DNA of 64,000 nt from Methylobacterium currus (GTDB lineage Bacteria > Pseudomonadota > Alphaproteobacteria > Rhizobiales > Beijerinckiaceae): NCBI RefSeq assembly GCF_003058325.1, contig NZ_CP028843.1, positions 5,747,001-5,811,000 of the forward strand, written 5' to 3'. The translations under genes were made by a program, and so were the position numbers. Shown one piece after another: positions 29,075 to 38,908 of the stretch (the first letter of the stretch is position 1; every line of letters starts with the position of its first letter). The notes below the pieces were generated by a model. That model saw only the letters and a program-made list of their open reading frames with translations, had not been told where the DNA came from and ran no database searches.

Positions 29075-31126
29075 TCACGCATCGGCATGAAAGAAGTCGT
29101 AGACCGCCCGGGCCGTCGCGGCGTTGACGCCGGGCGTTCTGGCGAGATCCTCCAGCGCCGCCCGCTGGATCGCCTTCACCGTCCCGAAATGGTGCAAAAG
29201 GGCGCGCTTGCGGGTCGGCCCCACCCCCGGGATCTCGTCGAGGGGGTTTCGCACCATCTCGCGCTTGCGCTTGGCCCGGTGCGCCCCGATGGCGAAGCGG
29301 TGGGCCTCGTCGCGCAGGCGCTGGACGAAGTAGAGCGTCGGGTCCCGCGGCGGCAGGCGGAAGGGCGCCTGGCCGGGCACGAAGAAGGTCTCGCGCCCCG
29401 CATCCCGGTCGCGCCCCTTGGCGATGCCGACGAGCGGCACGTCGGTCACCCCGACTTCGTCGAGCGCCTTGCGGGCCGCCTCGAGCTGGCCCCGGCCGCC
29501 GTCGATCAGCACCAGGTCGGGCCAGGCCGGAAAAACGTCGGTGTCGGCCGGATCGGGCGCGGGCTCCGGCTCCGGCGGCCCGCCCTCGGCGGCGGCGATC
29601 GCGGCCTCGGCCTTCGTGCGGGGATGCTCCTTGACCAGGCGGGCGAAGCGGCGCTGCAGCACCTCGCGCATCATGCCGTAATCGTCGCCGGGCTTCACCT
29701 CCTCGGACTTGATGGTGAAGGTGCGGTAATGGGTCTTCATGAAGCCCGTCGGCCCGGCGACGATCATCGCGCCCACCGCGTTCGTCCCCATGATGTGCGA
29801 GTTGTCGTAGACCTCGATCCGCCGCGGCGCGGAGGCCAGCCCGAACGACGTGCCGAGCGCGGCGAGGAGCTTGCCCTGCGAGGCGGTGTCGGCGAGGCGC
29901 CGGGCCAACGCCTCGCGGGCGTTGCGGGCGGCGTAGTCGACGAGGTTCTTCCGTTCGCCGCGTTTCGGGGAATGGATCTCGACCCGGTTCTCGCCCCGGG
30001 TCGAAAGCGCAGCGGCCAGCAGCTCCGCATCCTCGATCTCGTGCGAGGTGAGCACCAGCCGGGGCGCCGGCTTGTCGTCGTAGAACTGGGCCAGGAACGA
30101 GGCCAGCACCTCGGCCGGCGTCATGCTGCGGTCGGCCTTCGGGAAATAGGCCCGGTTGCCCCAGTTCTGCCAGTTGCGGAAGAAGAAGACCTCGATGCAG
30201 AACTGGCCGGCCTGCTCGTCGAGGGCGAAGACGTCGGCCTCCTCGATCCCTTGCGTGTTCACGCCCTGCACGCCCTGGATGGCGGCGAGCGCGGCGATGC
30301 GGTCGCGGTAGCGCGCCGCCTTCTCGAACTCCCAGGCGTCGGAGGCGGCCTGCATCTCGGCGGCCATGCGCTCCTTCACGGCGTTGGACTTGCCGGACAG
30401 AAAGCCCCGCGCCTCCGCGGCGAGGCCGGCGTAATCCTCGACCGAGATCTCCTTGGTGCAAGGGCCCGAGCAGCGCTTGATCTGGTAGAGCAGGCAGGGC
30501 CTGGTGCGGTTCTCGAAGTAGCTGTCGGAGCAGGAGCGCAGGAGGAAGGCGCGCTGCAGCGCGTTGACCGTGCGGTTCACCGCCCAGACGCTGGCGAAGG
30601 GGCCGTAATAGTGGCCGGCCCGGCGTCGCGCCCCGCGATGCTTGACGAGCTGCGGCGCGTCGGTATCCGCGGTGAGCAGGATGTAGGGCAGGGACTTGTC
30701 GTCCCGCATCAGCACGTTGAAGCGGGGCTTCAGCTGCTTGATGAGGTTCGCTTCCAGCAGCAAGGCCTCGGTCTCGGTCGCCGTGGTGACGAACTCCATC
30801 GAGGCCGTCTCGGCGATCATCCGGGCGATGCGATTGGTGTGCGCCTGGCCGCGGGCGTAGGACCCGACCCGGTTCTTCAGGTTCTTCGCCTTGCCGACGT
30901 AGAGCACGTCGCCCTTGGCGTCGAACATCCGGTAGACGCCCGGCGAGGTCGGCAGGGTGGTCCAGAACCGGCGGATCACCGCGGTGCCGGCCTGGATCGC
31001 GCCTGCGCCGGCATCGAGGTCGAAGTCGATCTCGGGGGCGGTGTCGAGGGCGTCCACCGCCTCGTCGTCGTCCTCGATCGCGTCGAGGGCGTCGGGCGGC
31101 ACGTCGTTCCCAGGCTGTCGGCTCAT
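29075..31126 (-). CDS. uvrC: Excinuclease ABC subunit C
   Basis: The 683-residue nuclease of nucleotide-excision repair, which makes both incisions around UvrB-bound damage. In order: GIY-YIG nuclease ([20 protein letters not shown], residues about 50-135), the UVR UvrB-binding motif ([17 protein letters not shown]), the RNase-H-like domain ([33 protein letters not shown]) and tandem helix-hairpin-helices at the C-terminus ([17 protein letters not shown]). An acidic N-terminal extension of about 45 residues is longer than in E. coli but common in alphaproteobacteria. It leads the uvrC-pgsA-moaD set. Confidence 0.97.
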   Translation of the reverse strand: MSRQPGNDVPPDALDAIEDDDEAVDALDTAPEIDFDLDAGAGAIQAGTAVIRRFWTTLPTSPGVYRMFDAKGDVLYVGKAKNLKNRVGSYARGQAHTNRIARMIAETASMEFVTTATETEALLLEANLIKQLKPRFNVLMRDDKSLPYILLTADTDAPQLVKHRGARRRAGHYYGPFASVWAVNRTVNALQRAFLLRSCSDSYFENRTRPCLLYQIKRCSGPCTKEISVEDYAGLAAEARGFLSGKSNAVKERMAAEMQAASDAWEFEKAARYRDRIAALAAIQGVQGVNTQGIEEADVFALDEQAGQFCIEVFFFRNWQNWGNRAYFPKADRSMTPAEVLASFLAQFYDDKPAPRLVLTSHEIEDAELLAAALSTRGENRVEIHSPKRGERKNLVDYAARNAREALARRLADTASQGKLLAALGTSFGLASAPRRIEVYDNSHIMGTNAVGAMIVAGPTGFMKTHYRTFTIKSEEVKPGDDYGMMREVLQRRFARLVKEHPRTKAEAAIAAAEGGPPEPEPAPDPADTDVFPAWPDLVLIDGGRGQLEAARKALDEVGVTDVPLVGIAKGRDRDAGRETFFVPGQAPFRLPPRDPTLYFVQRLRDEAHRFAIGAHRAKRKREMVRNPLDEIPGVGPTRKRALLHHFGTVKAIQRAALEDLARTPGVNAATARAVYDFFHADA

Positions 31127-31254
31127 CCAGGCGATGTAGGCGGCCTTCCCGCTGCTGGAAAGACCGCGCCGGGGCGCTAAAAGGCCTCCCTTCAGCCCCG
31201 CGCCCGCGAAGGAGCGCCAAGTGACCCCTCACGCCGCATGACGCTTCACCCCTC

Positions 31255-32364
31255 ATGACGCTTCGCGTTTGCCGGACGCCCCGGACCCCGCGTCTCCGGC
31301 GTGACCTGCCGGCCGTGCGGGTGGTCGAGAACGTCCTCTACCTGCCGCACAGCGAGGCGCGGGGCCAGCCTTCGGCCCTGTTCGATGCCGCGCGCCACTT
31401 CATCCCCGAGAGCGTGGATGTCCGCGGGAGCGGCACCACGCCATCCTGGCAGCGCACCGACTGGCCACAGGACTGGCCGGACGGCCCGCCGGCGAGCGTG
31501 GCCGAGGCGCCGGAGGAGACCTACCTCTTCCTCGGCGGGGCGCACCTGCATTACGGGCACTTCCTGGTCACCACCCTGCCGCGGTTCTGGCCGCTGCTGC
31601 GCGCTCAGGCCCCGGCGCCGGTCCTGTGCTACGCCCCGGCCCATCCCGCGTTGTGGCAGCCCTTCCGCTTCGCCGTTGACATCCTGGCGCTCCTCGGCCT
31701 CGACGTGCGCGACATCCACGCCTTCGAGGCGCCGATGCGCCTGCGCCGTGCGATCGTACCGGCTCCCGCGTTCCAGGAGGAAGGCTTCGCCCACACGGTC
31801 TTTCGCGACCTGTGCCGCGAGATCGGGGCCGGCTGCTACGCTCCGGACGAGGTCGATGCGGACGAAAGGCCGGCCTACCTCGCCAAGACGCGGCTGTCCG
31901 GCGGCGTGCGCCGCTTCGCGAACGAGGAGGCGGTGACGGAGATCCTGGCGCGGGAGGGCGTCGAGATCCTGCACCCGGAGGCGATGAGCTTTTCGGATCA
32001 AGTCCGGCTCTTCGCCCGTAGGCAGGTGGTCGCGGGCTCCCTCGGCTCGGCCCTGCACACCGCGCTCTTCGCGCCGTCCGGTCGTCGGGTGGTGGCGCTG
32101 AGCCCCGGCCCGCGGATCAACCCCACCTTCCTGCTCGTCGACGCCCTATGCGGCAATGCCGTCGCCTATCTCCACCAGCCCGGCACGGCTGAGACCGAGC
32201 CGGGGGCCTTCGGCAGCCAGCAGACCCTCACCGATCCGCGGGCCGCCGCCGACGGGTTGCTGCGGCGGATGGACAGGATGCGGGCTGCCTCGGCTCCCGG
32301 GCGGGGTGTGCTGTCGGCGGCGTGGTCGCGGCTGGGCCGGATGGCCGGGCGGGGGCGGACTTAG
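31255..32364 (+). CDS. Glycosyltransferase family 61 (DUF563) protein
   Basis: A 369-residue soluble protein. The central FLGGAHLHYGHFLVTTLPRFW, AYLAKTRLSGGVRRFANEEAV and C-terminal QVVAGSLGSALHTALFAPSGRRVVAL blocks match GT61/DUF563 glycosyltransferases, which in bacteria are usually tied to surface polysaccharide. The acceptor and donor are unknown. The neighbours (uvrC, a CheZ-like gene) give no help, and the main polysaccharide locus is about 15 kb away. The start at ATG 31255 has no strong ribosome-binding site; an out-of-frame ATGACGCTTC copy lies 17 bases upstream. Confidence 0.82.
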   Translation: MTLRVCRTPRTPRLRRDLPAVRVVENVLYLPHSEARGQPSALFDAARHFIPESVDVRGSGTTPSWQRTDWPQDWPDGPPASVAEAPEETYLFLGGAHLHYGHFLVTTLPRFWPLLRAQAPAPVLCYAPAHPALWQPFRFAVDILALLGLDVRDIHAFEAPMRLRRAIVPAPAFQEEGFAHTVFRDLCREIGAGCYAPDEVDADERPAYLAKTRLSGGVRRFANEEAVTEILAREGVEILHPEAMSFSDQVRLFARRQVVAGSLGSALHTALFAPSGRRVVALSPGPRINPTFLLVDALCGNAVAYLHQPGTAETEPGAFGSQQTLTDPRAAADGLLRRMDRMRAASAPGRGVLSAAWSRLGRMAGRGRT

Positions 32365-32469
32365 CGTTTGCGATCCATTCCGCTCCGGACTTCCTTCGCC
32401 CGAGGCCGCCATGGCCGTGAACCGCGTCGACCGGCCTGATTTTCCAGCGACGATGCCGACATCCTCCGA

Positions 32470-32509
32470 GTCATCCCGGGTTCTCGCCTTCGGCGCGCCC
32501 CGGGATGAC
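32470..32509. repeat. Palindrome GTCATCCCGGG/CCCGGGATGAC
   Basis: Perfect 11-base arms with an 18-base centre, in the gap after the GT61 gene. The clearest copy of the GTCATCCC family. Confidence 0.7.
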
Positions 32510-32576
32510 GACGGAGGGTTCGAAATTCGTCGGGTGGACGAAACAGATCTCTTGGAAAAAATATCGCTTGGCAAGA

Positions 32577-32628
32577 CGACCTCTTGGCAAGCCGATTTCT
32601 TGGCCAGCCGACCTCTTGGCAGGCCGAT
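32577..32628. repeat. Direct repeats with CTTGGC core
   Basis: CGACCTCTTGGCAAGCCGAT at 32577-32596 recurs with one change at 32609-32628 (period 32). Shorter CTTGG-CA/CC-GCC fragments lie before and between. The 354-base gap 32365-32718 holds this and the palindrome at 32470-32509, and no gene. Confidence 0.65.
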
Positions 32629-32718
32629 GCAAGCCGATCTTTCGGCTCGCGGCGGGCTCGACCACGAATCCGGGCTGGCTCATGAAGCCCGGACCCTCGA
32701 CGCCCATCGCCCCGATCG

Positions 32719-33438
32719 TCAGTCGAACAGCGCGTCGATATCGTTCTGGTCGACGTGGCCAGGATCCTCGTCGAGCTTCGGTCCGTTGAGCAGGCTGCTC
32801 TCGTCGTCGATGCTGACCCCGGCGCGCTCGCCGATGAGGTCCTTGAAGGCCTCGAGCCCGCCCCAGGCCTCGATCATCCGGTCGATGTGGTCCTCGACGA
32901 ACTTCAGCACGCTGACGATCTTGCTGATGCGCTGGCCGGTCAGGTCCTGGAAGTTGCAGGCCTCGTAGAGCACCACGGTGCGCTCGAGGATCGTGTCGAC
33001 GTCGGAATGATCCTTCAGGCCGCCGTTCGAGCGCAGCATGGAGGCATGGGTCTCGATGTCCTCGACCGCAGCCAGGATTGCGGTGGTGGCCCGCTCGGTG
33101 GCGTCGACCACGGCGTCCAGCTCGCCGGCGGCCCGGCGCACGCCCTTGCCGTCGAAATCCTGCCGGTGCAGCACGGCGATCTCGTGCTTGGTCCGTCCGA
33201 TCGCCGCCTTCATCACGTCGAGCTCGGTGCGCATGCCGTAGATCTCGGCCATCTCCCGCCGGCAGGCGTCGATCACGTCGCCGGTGGTGGAGGCGGTGAG
33301 CCGCTTGAGCTCGTTGACCGTCGCCAGGATCTCGGAGATCCGGTCGTCGTTGACCGAGGACGGCGGAGCCGCCGCCACCTCGACGGGAGCATAGGCAACG
33401 CCGAGACTGTCCTCGATGCGGAAGCGCTTGTTCTTCAT
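32719..33438 (-). CDS. CheZ-like chemotaxis phosphatase
   Basis: A 239-residue mostly helical protein. The C-terminal half has the CheZ catalytic signature ACNFQDLTGQRISKIV, whose Gln inserts into phospho-CheY, and the tail ends QNDIDALFD, resembling the CheY-binding C-terminal peptide of CheZ. The N-terminal half is coiled-coil-like (DDRISEILATVNELKRLT). It would dephosphorylate a CheY-type regulator. The frame is open upstream, but MKNKRFRIED at 33438 is the natural start. No other che or fla genes are nearby. CheZ-like proteins are less common in alphaproteobacteria than CheC/CheX or phosphate-sink systems. Confidence 0.85.
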   Translation of the reverse strand: MKNKRFRIEDSLGVAYAPVEVAAAPPSSVNDDRISEILATVNELKRLTASTTGDVIDACRREMAEIYGMRTELDVMKAAIGRTKHEIAVLHRQDFDGKGVRRAAGELDAVVDATERATTAILAAVEDIETHASMLRSNGGLKDHSDVDTILERTVVLYEACNFQDLTGQRISKIVSVLKFVEDHIDRMIEAWGGLEAFKDLIGERAGVSIDDESSLLNGPKLDEDPGHVDQNDIDALFD

Positions 33439-33694
33439 GGGTCCGAGAGAGCCTGCAACCGCGGCCGCATCGCACGGCCCACGCCGGCCAATGTCCCCAA
33501 GATTGATTGCGAATTGCTGAATGCCTGCCAGGGCGCGCGGACGCGGTGACGAAGGATTCACGATGCGGATGAATTAACAATTTGCTGCAGGGATTTAGCG
33601 AAACGCTCACCACGTTCCTTCACCGTCCGGTCCCGGGCGTCCTGCTCTGCTGCCGCCATCGCCGGTGGTCGGCGGAGGGTCGGGGACGGTTGCG

Positions 33695-34684
33695 ATGGTG
33701 GTGCGCGGGATGGTGCTGGCCGGGGTGATCGCGGCCGGTCTCGGGGCGGGTCCCGGAACTCTGCCGGCCCAGGCGCAAGGGGTTCCGGGACCCTATGGCG
33801 GCGGCTTCATCGAGTACCTGATGACCGGGCAGGACCCGGCTGCGGTGGCTCGCCCTCTGCGCCCGGCCCCGGTCGCCCCGGACGGCACGATCCTGGCGGG
33901 CCGTGGCTACCGGCAAGCCGGCTATGCAGCCGACGCCTACGGCGGGCAACGTCCGGCCTATGCCCGCACCGTGGGCTACACGGCCGCCGGTTCGTCGGGC
34001 GCGCAGATCGGCTACGCCCCGGTCGTGCCCGGACAATACCCGCATTCCGGCGACCCGGTGCCGGCCCAGGCCTACCCCTCCCAGGCCTATCCCTCCCAAG
34101 CCTATCCCTCCCAAGCCTATCCCTCCCAAGCCTACCCGCCCCCGGCCCCGCAGGCCTACGCGCCCGATCCGTTCGAGGCGCCCCGCGGCCGCCCGGTGCC
34201 GATGCCCGAGGCTCGCGAGGAGGGGATCGGCCGGGCGATCGACCCGCGCTTCCAGCGCCAGGAGGTCGCCTATGACGGCGGGCACCGGCCCGGCACCATC
34301 GTGATCGATACGCCGTCGCGCTTCCTCTACCTGGTCCAGCCCGGGGGGCGGGCCCTGCGCTACGGCATCGGCGTCGGGCGGCCGGGCTTCACCTGGTCGG
34401 GGATGAAGACGGTCAGCGCCAAGCGCGAATGGCCGGACTGGACCCCGCCCGCCGAGATGCTGCGCCGCCGCCCCGACCTGCCGCGCCACATGGCCGGCGG
34501 CCCCGCCAACCCGCTCGGCGCCCGCGCCCTCTATCTCGGCTCGTCGCTCTACCGCATCCACGGCACCAACGAGCCGCACACGATCGGCCAGTCGGTCTCC
34601 TCGGGCTGCATCCGGATGATGAACGAGGACGTGATGGATCTCTACGAGCGCGTGCCGGTCGGTGCCCGCGTGCAGGTGATCTGA
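33695..34684 (+). CDS. L,D-transpeptidase (YkuD/ErfK family) with a QAYPS repeat
   Basis: A 329-residue exported enzyme that cross-links peptidoglycan or attaches proteins to it. It has a signal peptide (MVLAGVIAAGLGAG, ending near AQAQ), a low-complexity Tyr/Pro/Gln/Ala-rich region containing five near-identical QAYPS units (about residues 125-148), then the YkuD domain with RYGIGVGRPGFTWSG and the catalytic IHGTNEPHTIGQ plus SSGCIRMMN (His, Ser and Cys). The domain is complete. ATG 33695 is chosen because it directly precedes the signal peptide; a GTG at 33665 is in frame. The promoter region is shared with the divergent CheZ-like gene. Confidence 0.92.
   Translation: MVVRGMVLAGVIAAGLGAGPGTLPAQAQGVPGPYGGGFIEYLMTGQDPAAVARPLRPAPVAPDGTILAGRGYRQAGYAADAYGGQRPAYARTVGYTAAGSSGAQIGYAPVVPGQYPHSGDPVPAQAYPSQAYPSQAYPSQAYPSQAYPPPAPQAYAPDPFEAPRGRPVPMPEAREEGIGRAIDPRFQRQEVAYDGGHRPGTIVIDTPSRFLYLVQPGGRALRYGIGVGRPGFTWSGMKTVSAKREWPDWTPPAEMLRRRPDLPRHMAGGPANPLGARALYLGSSLYRIHGTNEPHTIGQSVSSGCIRMMNEDVMDLYERVPVGARVQVI
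34067..34138 (+). repeat. 15-bp tandem repeat inside the L,D-transpeptidase gene
   Basis: Four full and one partial copy of a 15-base unit encoding Gln-Ala-Tyr-Pro-Ser. The units differ only at a few third codon positions, so copy number could vary between strains by slippage without shifting the frame. Confidence 0.85.
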
Positions 34685-34825
34685 CGGGAAGGTGATCTGA
34701 TACCGCGGCGCCTTCGAACGAACTCGTTCGACGGCGCTGGCCAAGCCCGAATGGGCGCCGGCGCTGATGCTCCGGACGCCTTTGCCTCGATACGTCGATG
34801 CGAAGGTACGATGGCATGAGACGCG

Positions 34826-34856
34826 AAAGGCCCCGCCGCGTCGCCGCGGCGAGGCC
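34826..34856 (-). terminator. Rho-independent terminator of the DUF2076 gene
   Basis: On the minus strand a 12-base GC stem with one mismatch (34845-34856 pairing with 34829-34840, four-base loop) ends in TTT, 24 bases past the stop codon. Confidence 0.6.
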
Positions 34857-34880
34857 CTTCAGGACCGGCGTGACGCGCGG

Positions 34881-35648
34881 TCAGACCCAGTCGTCGCTGC
34901 CGCCGTCGCCCATGTCGCCGTCGAAGGAGGCGTCCTGGAAGCCGGCATCGTCGCCGCCGAGCGGGGCACCGAAATCTTCGCTGCCGCCCTGGTTGCCGAA
35001 GTAGTTGTTCTCCACGACGGTCTCACCGCCCGCTCCCGCCGCGCCGGCGCCGCCGAGGCCCGCCATGCTGCCCAGCGAGGAGTGGCCGCCCGCGAAGGCG
35101 TTGCTGAGCGCGCTGCCGAGCAGCATGCCGCCGGCCGCGCCCGCCGCCATCGGCAGCGCCGTGGCGAGGAAGCCGCCGCCGCGCTGCTGCGGCGCCTGCG
35201 GCTGGCCGCCCCAGGGACCGCCCTGCTGCGGGCCACCGTAGCCGGGCTGCTGCGGCGGGTAGCCTTGCGGGCCGCCATAGCCGGGCTGCGGCTGGCCGTA
35301 GCCGCCGCCCTGGTTGCCCCAGGCGCCGGCACGCTGCGGCGGCTGCTGCGGCTCGGGCCGCGAACCGCCGCCGAAGATGCTGGAGAAGAAGCCGCCTCCG
35401 CCGGATCCTTGCCCCGCACCCTGGCCGCCGCGCTGCGCCTCCGCCCGGGCCTGCTCGAGCTGCTGGTTGAGGCTCTTGATCGCCTCTTCCTGCACGTAGA
35501 CGAGCTGCGCCAGGGCGTAGGGGGCGTAGGGCTGGGCGCGGATCTTGTCGGCGATGAAGCGCTCCGCGTCGGCATCGCGGGGCTGCTGCGCGGCCTGCTC
35601 CAGTCGCTGGAATATGCCGTTGATGACGTCGCGTTCTTCGCTGTTCAT
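34881..35648 (-). CDS. DUF2076 family protein
   Basis: A 255-residue protein. The N-terminal helix pair [20 protein letters not shown] and [38 protein letters not shown] is the DUF2076 signature. A long Gly/Gln/Pro-rich region follows, then a hydrophobic Gly/Ala-rich stretch ([26 protein letters not shown]) that may be a membrane segment, and an acidic tail ending DDWV. Function is not established; some relatives are periplasmic ligand-binding sensors. The start at 35648 was chosen because MNSEERD is the family start. Confidence 0.88.
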   Translation of the reverse strand: MNSEERDVINGIFQRLEQAAQQPRDADAERFIADKIRAQPYAPYALAQLVYVQEEAIKSLNQQLEQARAEAQRGGQGAGQGSGGGGFFSSIFGGGSRPEPQQPPQRAGAWGNQGGGYGQPQPGYGGPQGYPPQQPGYGGPQQGGPWGGQPQAPQQRGGGFLATALPMAAGAAGGMLLGSALSNAFAGGHSSLGSMAGLGGAGAAGAGGETVVENNYFGNQGGSEDFGAPLGGDDAGFQDASFDGDMGDGGSDDWV

Positions 35649-35792
35649 GGAGCCGTACTCCTTCGGTTGCCGGCGGGCGGGCCCGGCCCGGCGCCCACGA
35701 GATGGGAGGGGGGCCGGCATTTGTCACGGGGAGGCAACGCCCGAGCGGGGCATTTTCGCCTACCGACTGCATTACGTTTTCGACAGGTCGTC

Positions 35793-35814
35793 TCATCCCG
35801 GGATGCGGGGATGA
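35793..35814. repeat. Short GTCATCCC-family palindrome
   Basis: TCATCCC at 35793-35799 and GGGATGA at 35808-35814, between the divergent DUF2076 and malate synthase genes. Confidence 0.5.
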
Positions 35815-35917
35815 CCGTCGCGGGCTGCGCCGGCGCGCCGGCTTTCTGGCGCCCGCATCCCCTGTTAAGGGGGGGCCGAAGACGCGGCACGTGCGGATGC
35901 CCGCGGGAGGAAAGCTG

Positions 35918-38092
35918 ATGGATCGCAAGACGGTCGGTGGCGTGTCGGTGGCCTCGGTGCTGCACGATTTCGTGGTGGAGGAAGCCCTGCCGGGGACCGG
36001 GATCAGCCCGGAGGCCTTCTGGAACGGCCTGTCGGCCATCGTGCGCGACTTAAGCCCCCGCAACCGCGCCCTGCTCGAGATCCGCGACGCGATCCAGGCG
36101 AAGATCGATGCCTGGCACCGCGAGCGGGTCGGCAAGCCCGTGGACGAGGCGGCCTACAAGGCCTTCCTCACCGAGATCGGCTACCTGCTGCCCGATCCGG
36201 GCCCGGTCCAGGTGCGCACCGACAACGTCGACGACGAGATCGCCACCATCGCGGGCCCGCAGCTCGTCGTGCCGACCTCGAATGCCCGCTACGCGCTCAA
36301 CGCCGCCAATGCCCGCTGGGGCTCGCTCTACGACGCGCTCTACGGCACCGACGCGGTGTCGGAGGAGGGCGGGGCGACCCGCGGCGGCGGCTACAACCGC
36401 ACCCGCGGCGCCCGGGTGGTGGCCCGCGCCCGCGCCTTCCTCGACCGCACCCTGCCGCTCGCCGGCGGCCGCCACGCCGACGTGGTGACCTACGCGGTGG
36501 AGAACGGCCAGCTCGTCGGCAACATGAATACCGGCGACACGATCCCGCTCGCCCGGCCGGAGGCGTTTGCCGGCTATCGCGGGAAGGCCACCTCGCCGAG
36601 CGCGCTGCTGCTGCGCCACAACGGCCTGCACGTCGAGATCGTCCTCGACCGCACCCACCGCATCGGCCGCTTCGACGCCGCCGGCGTCGCCGACGTGCTG
36701 GTCGAATCCGCGGTCTCGACCATCATGGACCTCGAGGATTCGGTCGCGGCGGTCGATGCCGACGACAAGGTCGTGGTCTACCGCAACTGGCTCGGCCTGA
36801 TGAACGGCACCCTCTCGGCCCCGGTCGAGAAGGACGGCCGCCGCTTCGAGCGCAAGCTCAACCCCGACCGGACCTACACCGCCCCCGACGGCCAGGGCGA
36901 GGTGAGCGTACCCGGCCGCTCGCTGATGCTGGTGCGCAATGTCGGCCACCACATGTTCACGGATGCGGTGCTCGACGAATCCGGTGCCGAGGTGCCGGAG
37001 GGCATCCTGGACGCCGCAATCACGGCGCTGATCGCGATCCACGACCTCAAGAGCACGTCCGGCCTCCGCAACAGCCGCCGCGGCTCGGTCTACATCGTCA
37101 AGCCGAAGATGCATGGGCCCGAGGAGGTCGCCTTCGCGGTCGAGCTGTTCACCCGCGTCGAGGCGATGCTGGGGTTGAAGCCCAACACCCTCAAGATGGG
37201 CATCATGGACGAGGAGCGCCGCACCACGGTCAACCTCGCCGCCTGCATCAAGGCGGCGGCGGAGCGGGTGGTGTTCATCAATACCGGCTTCCTCGACCGC
37301 ACCGGCGACGAGATCCACACCTCGATGGAGGCCGGCCCGGTCATCCGCAAGAACGACATGAAGGGCACGCCCTGGATCAAGGGCTACGAGGAGAACAACG
37401 TCGATGTGGGCCTGGCCTGCGGTCTGCTCGGCCGGGCGCAGATCGGCAAGGGGATGTGGGCGGCACCCGACGCCATGGCCGACATGCTGATGCAGAAGGG
37501 CGCCCACCCGAAGGCCGGGGCCAGCACCGCCTGGGTGCCCTCGCCGACCGCCGCGACCCTGCACGCGCTGCACTATCACGAGATCGACGTGAAGGCCCGC
37601 CAGCAGGAACTGGCGCGCCGGCCGCGCCAGGCGCTCGACGAGATCCTGCAGATCCCGCTCGCCCGCTCGAACTTCGCCCCCGACGACGTCCAGCAGGAGA
37701 TCGACAACAACGTCCAGAGCATTCTGGGCTACGTCGTGCGCTGGATCGACCAGGGCGTCGGCTGCTCCAAGGTGCCGGACATCCACGACGTCGCCCTGAT
37801 GGAGGACCGGGCGACGCTGCGCATCTCGTCCCAGCACATCGCCAACTGGCTGCACCACGGCGTGGTCTCCGAGTCGGAGGTCATGGAGACGATGAAGCGC
37901 ATGGCGAAGGTGGTCGACCGCCAGAATGCCGGCGACCCGCTCTATCGCCCGATGGCGCCGGGCTTCGACGGACCCGCCTTCCAGGCGGCCTGCGACCTGG
38001 TGTTCAAGGGCCGCGTCCAGCCGAACGGCTACACCGAGTACGTGCTGCACGCGCGCCGGCGCGAGGCCAAGGCCGCGGGCGCGCCGGCCTGA
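35918..38092 (+). CDS. glcB: Malate synthase G
   Basis: A 724-residue malate synthase G, which condenses glyoxylate with acetyl-CoA to malate. Signatures are [28 protein letters not shown] (Mg and glyoxylate site), the long insert typical of the G form, [41 protein letters not shown], and the catalytic-base region near [23 protein letters not shown]. The length is standard. The ATG at 35918 has GGGAGGA ahead of it. In a serine-cycle organism this enzyme would consume glyoxylate, for example during growth on C2 compounds. A strong hairpin follows the stop. Confidence 0.96.
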   Translation: MDRKTVGGVSVASVLHDFVVEEALPGTGISPEAFWNGLSAIVRDLSPRNRALLEIRDAIQAKIDAWHRERVGKPVDEAAYKAFLTEIGYLLPDPGPVQVRTDNVDDEIATIAGPQLVVPTSNARYALNAANARWGSLYDALYGTDAVSEEGGATRGGGYNRTRGARVVARARAFLDRTLPLAGGRHADVVTYAVENGQLVGNMNTGDTIPLARPEAFAGYRGKATSPSALLLRHNGLHVEIVLDRTHRIGRFDAAGVADVLVESAVSTIMDLEDSVAAVDADDKVVVYRNWLGLMNGTLSAPVEKDGRRFERKLNPDRTYTAPDGQGEVSVPGRSLMLVRNVGHHMFTDAVLDESGAEVPEGILDAAITALIAIHDLKSTSGLRNSRRGSVYIVKPKMHGPEEVAFAVELFTRVEAMLGLKPNTLKMGIMDEERRTTVNLAACIKAAAERVVFINTGFLDRTGDEIHTSMEAGPVIRKNDMKGTPWIKGYEENNVDVGLACGLLGRAQIGKGMWAAPDAMADMLMQKGAHPKAGASTAWVPSPTAATLHALHYHEIDVKARQQELARRPRQALDEILQIPLARSNFAPDDVQQEIDNNVQSILGYVVRWIDQGVGCSKVPDIHDVALMEDRATLRISSQHIANWLHHGVVSESEVMETMKRMAKVVDRQNAGDPLYRPMAPGFDGPAFQAACDLVFKGRVQPNGYTEYVLHARRREAKAAGAPA

Positions 38093-38105
38093 GGCGAGAC
38101 GGGGA

Positions 38106-38136
38106 GGGGCGTCCGGCGTCTTCGGCCGGACGCCCC
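38106..38136 (+). terminator. Hairpin after malate synthase
   Basis: GGGGCGTCCGGC (38106-38117) pairs perfectly with 38125-38136 around a 7-base loop, 14 bases after the glcB stop. The downstream strand is C/T-rich rather than a true U-run. Confidence 0.55.
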
Positions 38137-38320
38137 CTCGATGTCCGCCATGATTGGGGGGCTGCCTCGATGTGGTCCCTCCAAGACCCGGCGCAATGTG
38201 GTCGATCGCTCTTGAATCTTTCATGGTGAGTCCCGAAAGATCCCGGGCCCGAAAGGGCACGGCGGGCAATCCGGAACGACTGATCCGGTTTGACTGATCG
38301 ACAATATTGGCATCCTCGGC

Positions 38321-38356
38321 GTCATTCCGGTCTGCGCTGCGCGGCCCTGGAATGAC
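38321..38356. repeat. Palindrome GTCATTCC/GGAATGAC
   Basis: Perfect 8-base arms with a GC-rich 20-base centre. A diverged member of the GTCATCCC family. Confidence 0.5.
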
Positions 38357-38622
38357 GCGCGCAGGATCGATTTCGTTGCAGCTGGCGAGACTGGCTCTCA
38401 CCGCTTCGGAACGAAGCGGACACTATCCCGCTCCCCCTTTCCACTTGCGCTTCATGATGCCGGATCGAGATTTCGCGTCTCGGGAATGACGGGCAGGTTG
38501 GCGAAATAGGTTATTGGGCGCACGCTTGGTTTATGGCTGCGTCGATCAAGATCCGATGTTCCTGTCTATGAGAATTCGTTTGATCGGTTGCATCGATCAA
38601 GCTGGCAGACAGTCCGACATCT

Positions 38623-38670
38623 CTCTGCATCATGCCAAGTTCCGCTGCACGGCTCCGGGATGATGCAGAG
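38623..38670. repeat. Inverted repeat CTCTGCATCAT/ATGATGCAGAG
   Basis: Perfect 11-base arms separated by 26 bases within the AT-richer non-coding stretch. Could be a stem of an unannotated RNA or a regulator site. Confidence 0.5.
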
Positions 38671-38760
38671 GGCTGCACGACGGTTGGCCAATTCAAGCAG
38701 GCTCCGATGCATGCCACGAGAGCCACAATTGCAAGCTGCAATGCTCATGTCGATTTGGCA

Positions 38761-38776
38761 TTATTATAAATAATAA
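38761..38776. promoter_or_regulatory. AT-only palindrome TTATTAT-AA-ATAATAA, possible iron-regulator site
   Basis: Perfect 7-base arms with a 2-base centre, about 135 bp upstream of the TonB-dependent receptor start. A site of pure A/T in this DNA is striking. Fur, Irr or RirA control of a siderophore receptor would be expected, but the sequence is not a clean match to a consensus I can quote. Confidence 0.4.
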
Positions 38777-38908
38777 ATATCATCGTCATGTATTCGAGTG
38801 TTGCGCCTTGTCGCACCCGATGCGATACGACCATCCATTCCCTAGGGCGAACGACGATCGGACCATGAAACATGGTCCGACGACGCCCTGTGAGCTGGGC
38901 TCGTCGGC

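Larger units (their letters stand above)
38137..38908. other. Long gene-poor stretch upstream of the TonB receptor
   Basis: 772 bases with only short, unconvincing open frames on either strand. It is distinctly less GC-rich than the rest of the window, especially 38500-38860. It holds two palindromes (38321-38356 and 38623-38670) and an AT-only palindrome (38761-38776). It could contain a long regulatory leader, a small RNA, or decayed foreign DNA; nothing decides between these. Confidence 0.5.

Noticed and set aside
28946..31180. A 744-codon + strand open frame opposite uvrC.
   Set aside because: Its product is low-complexity and the opposite strand encodes a complete UvrC.
34067..34138. 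Regular 15-bp repeats considered as a CRISPR-like array.
   Set aside because: There are no spacers and the units encode an in-frame protein repeat.
38511..38773. Short open frames on both strands in the AT-richer stretch upstream of the TonB receptor.
   Set aside because: They are mutually overlapping, have no good ribosome-binding sites and no recognisable sequence.
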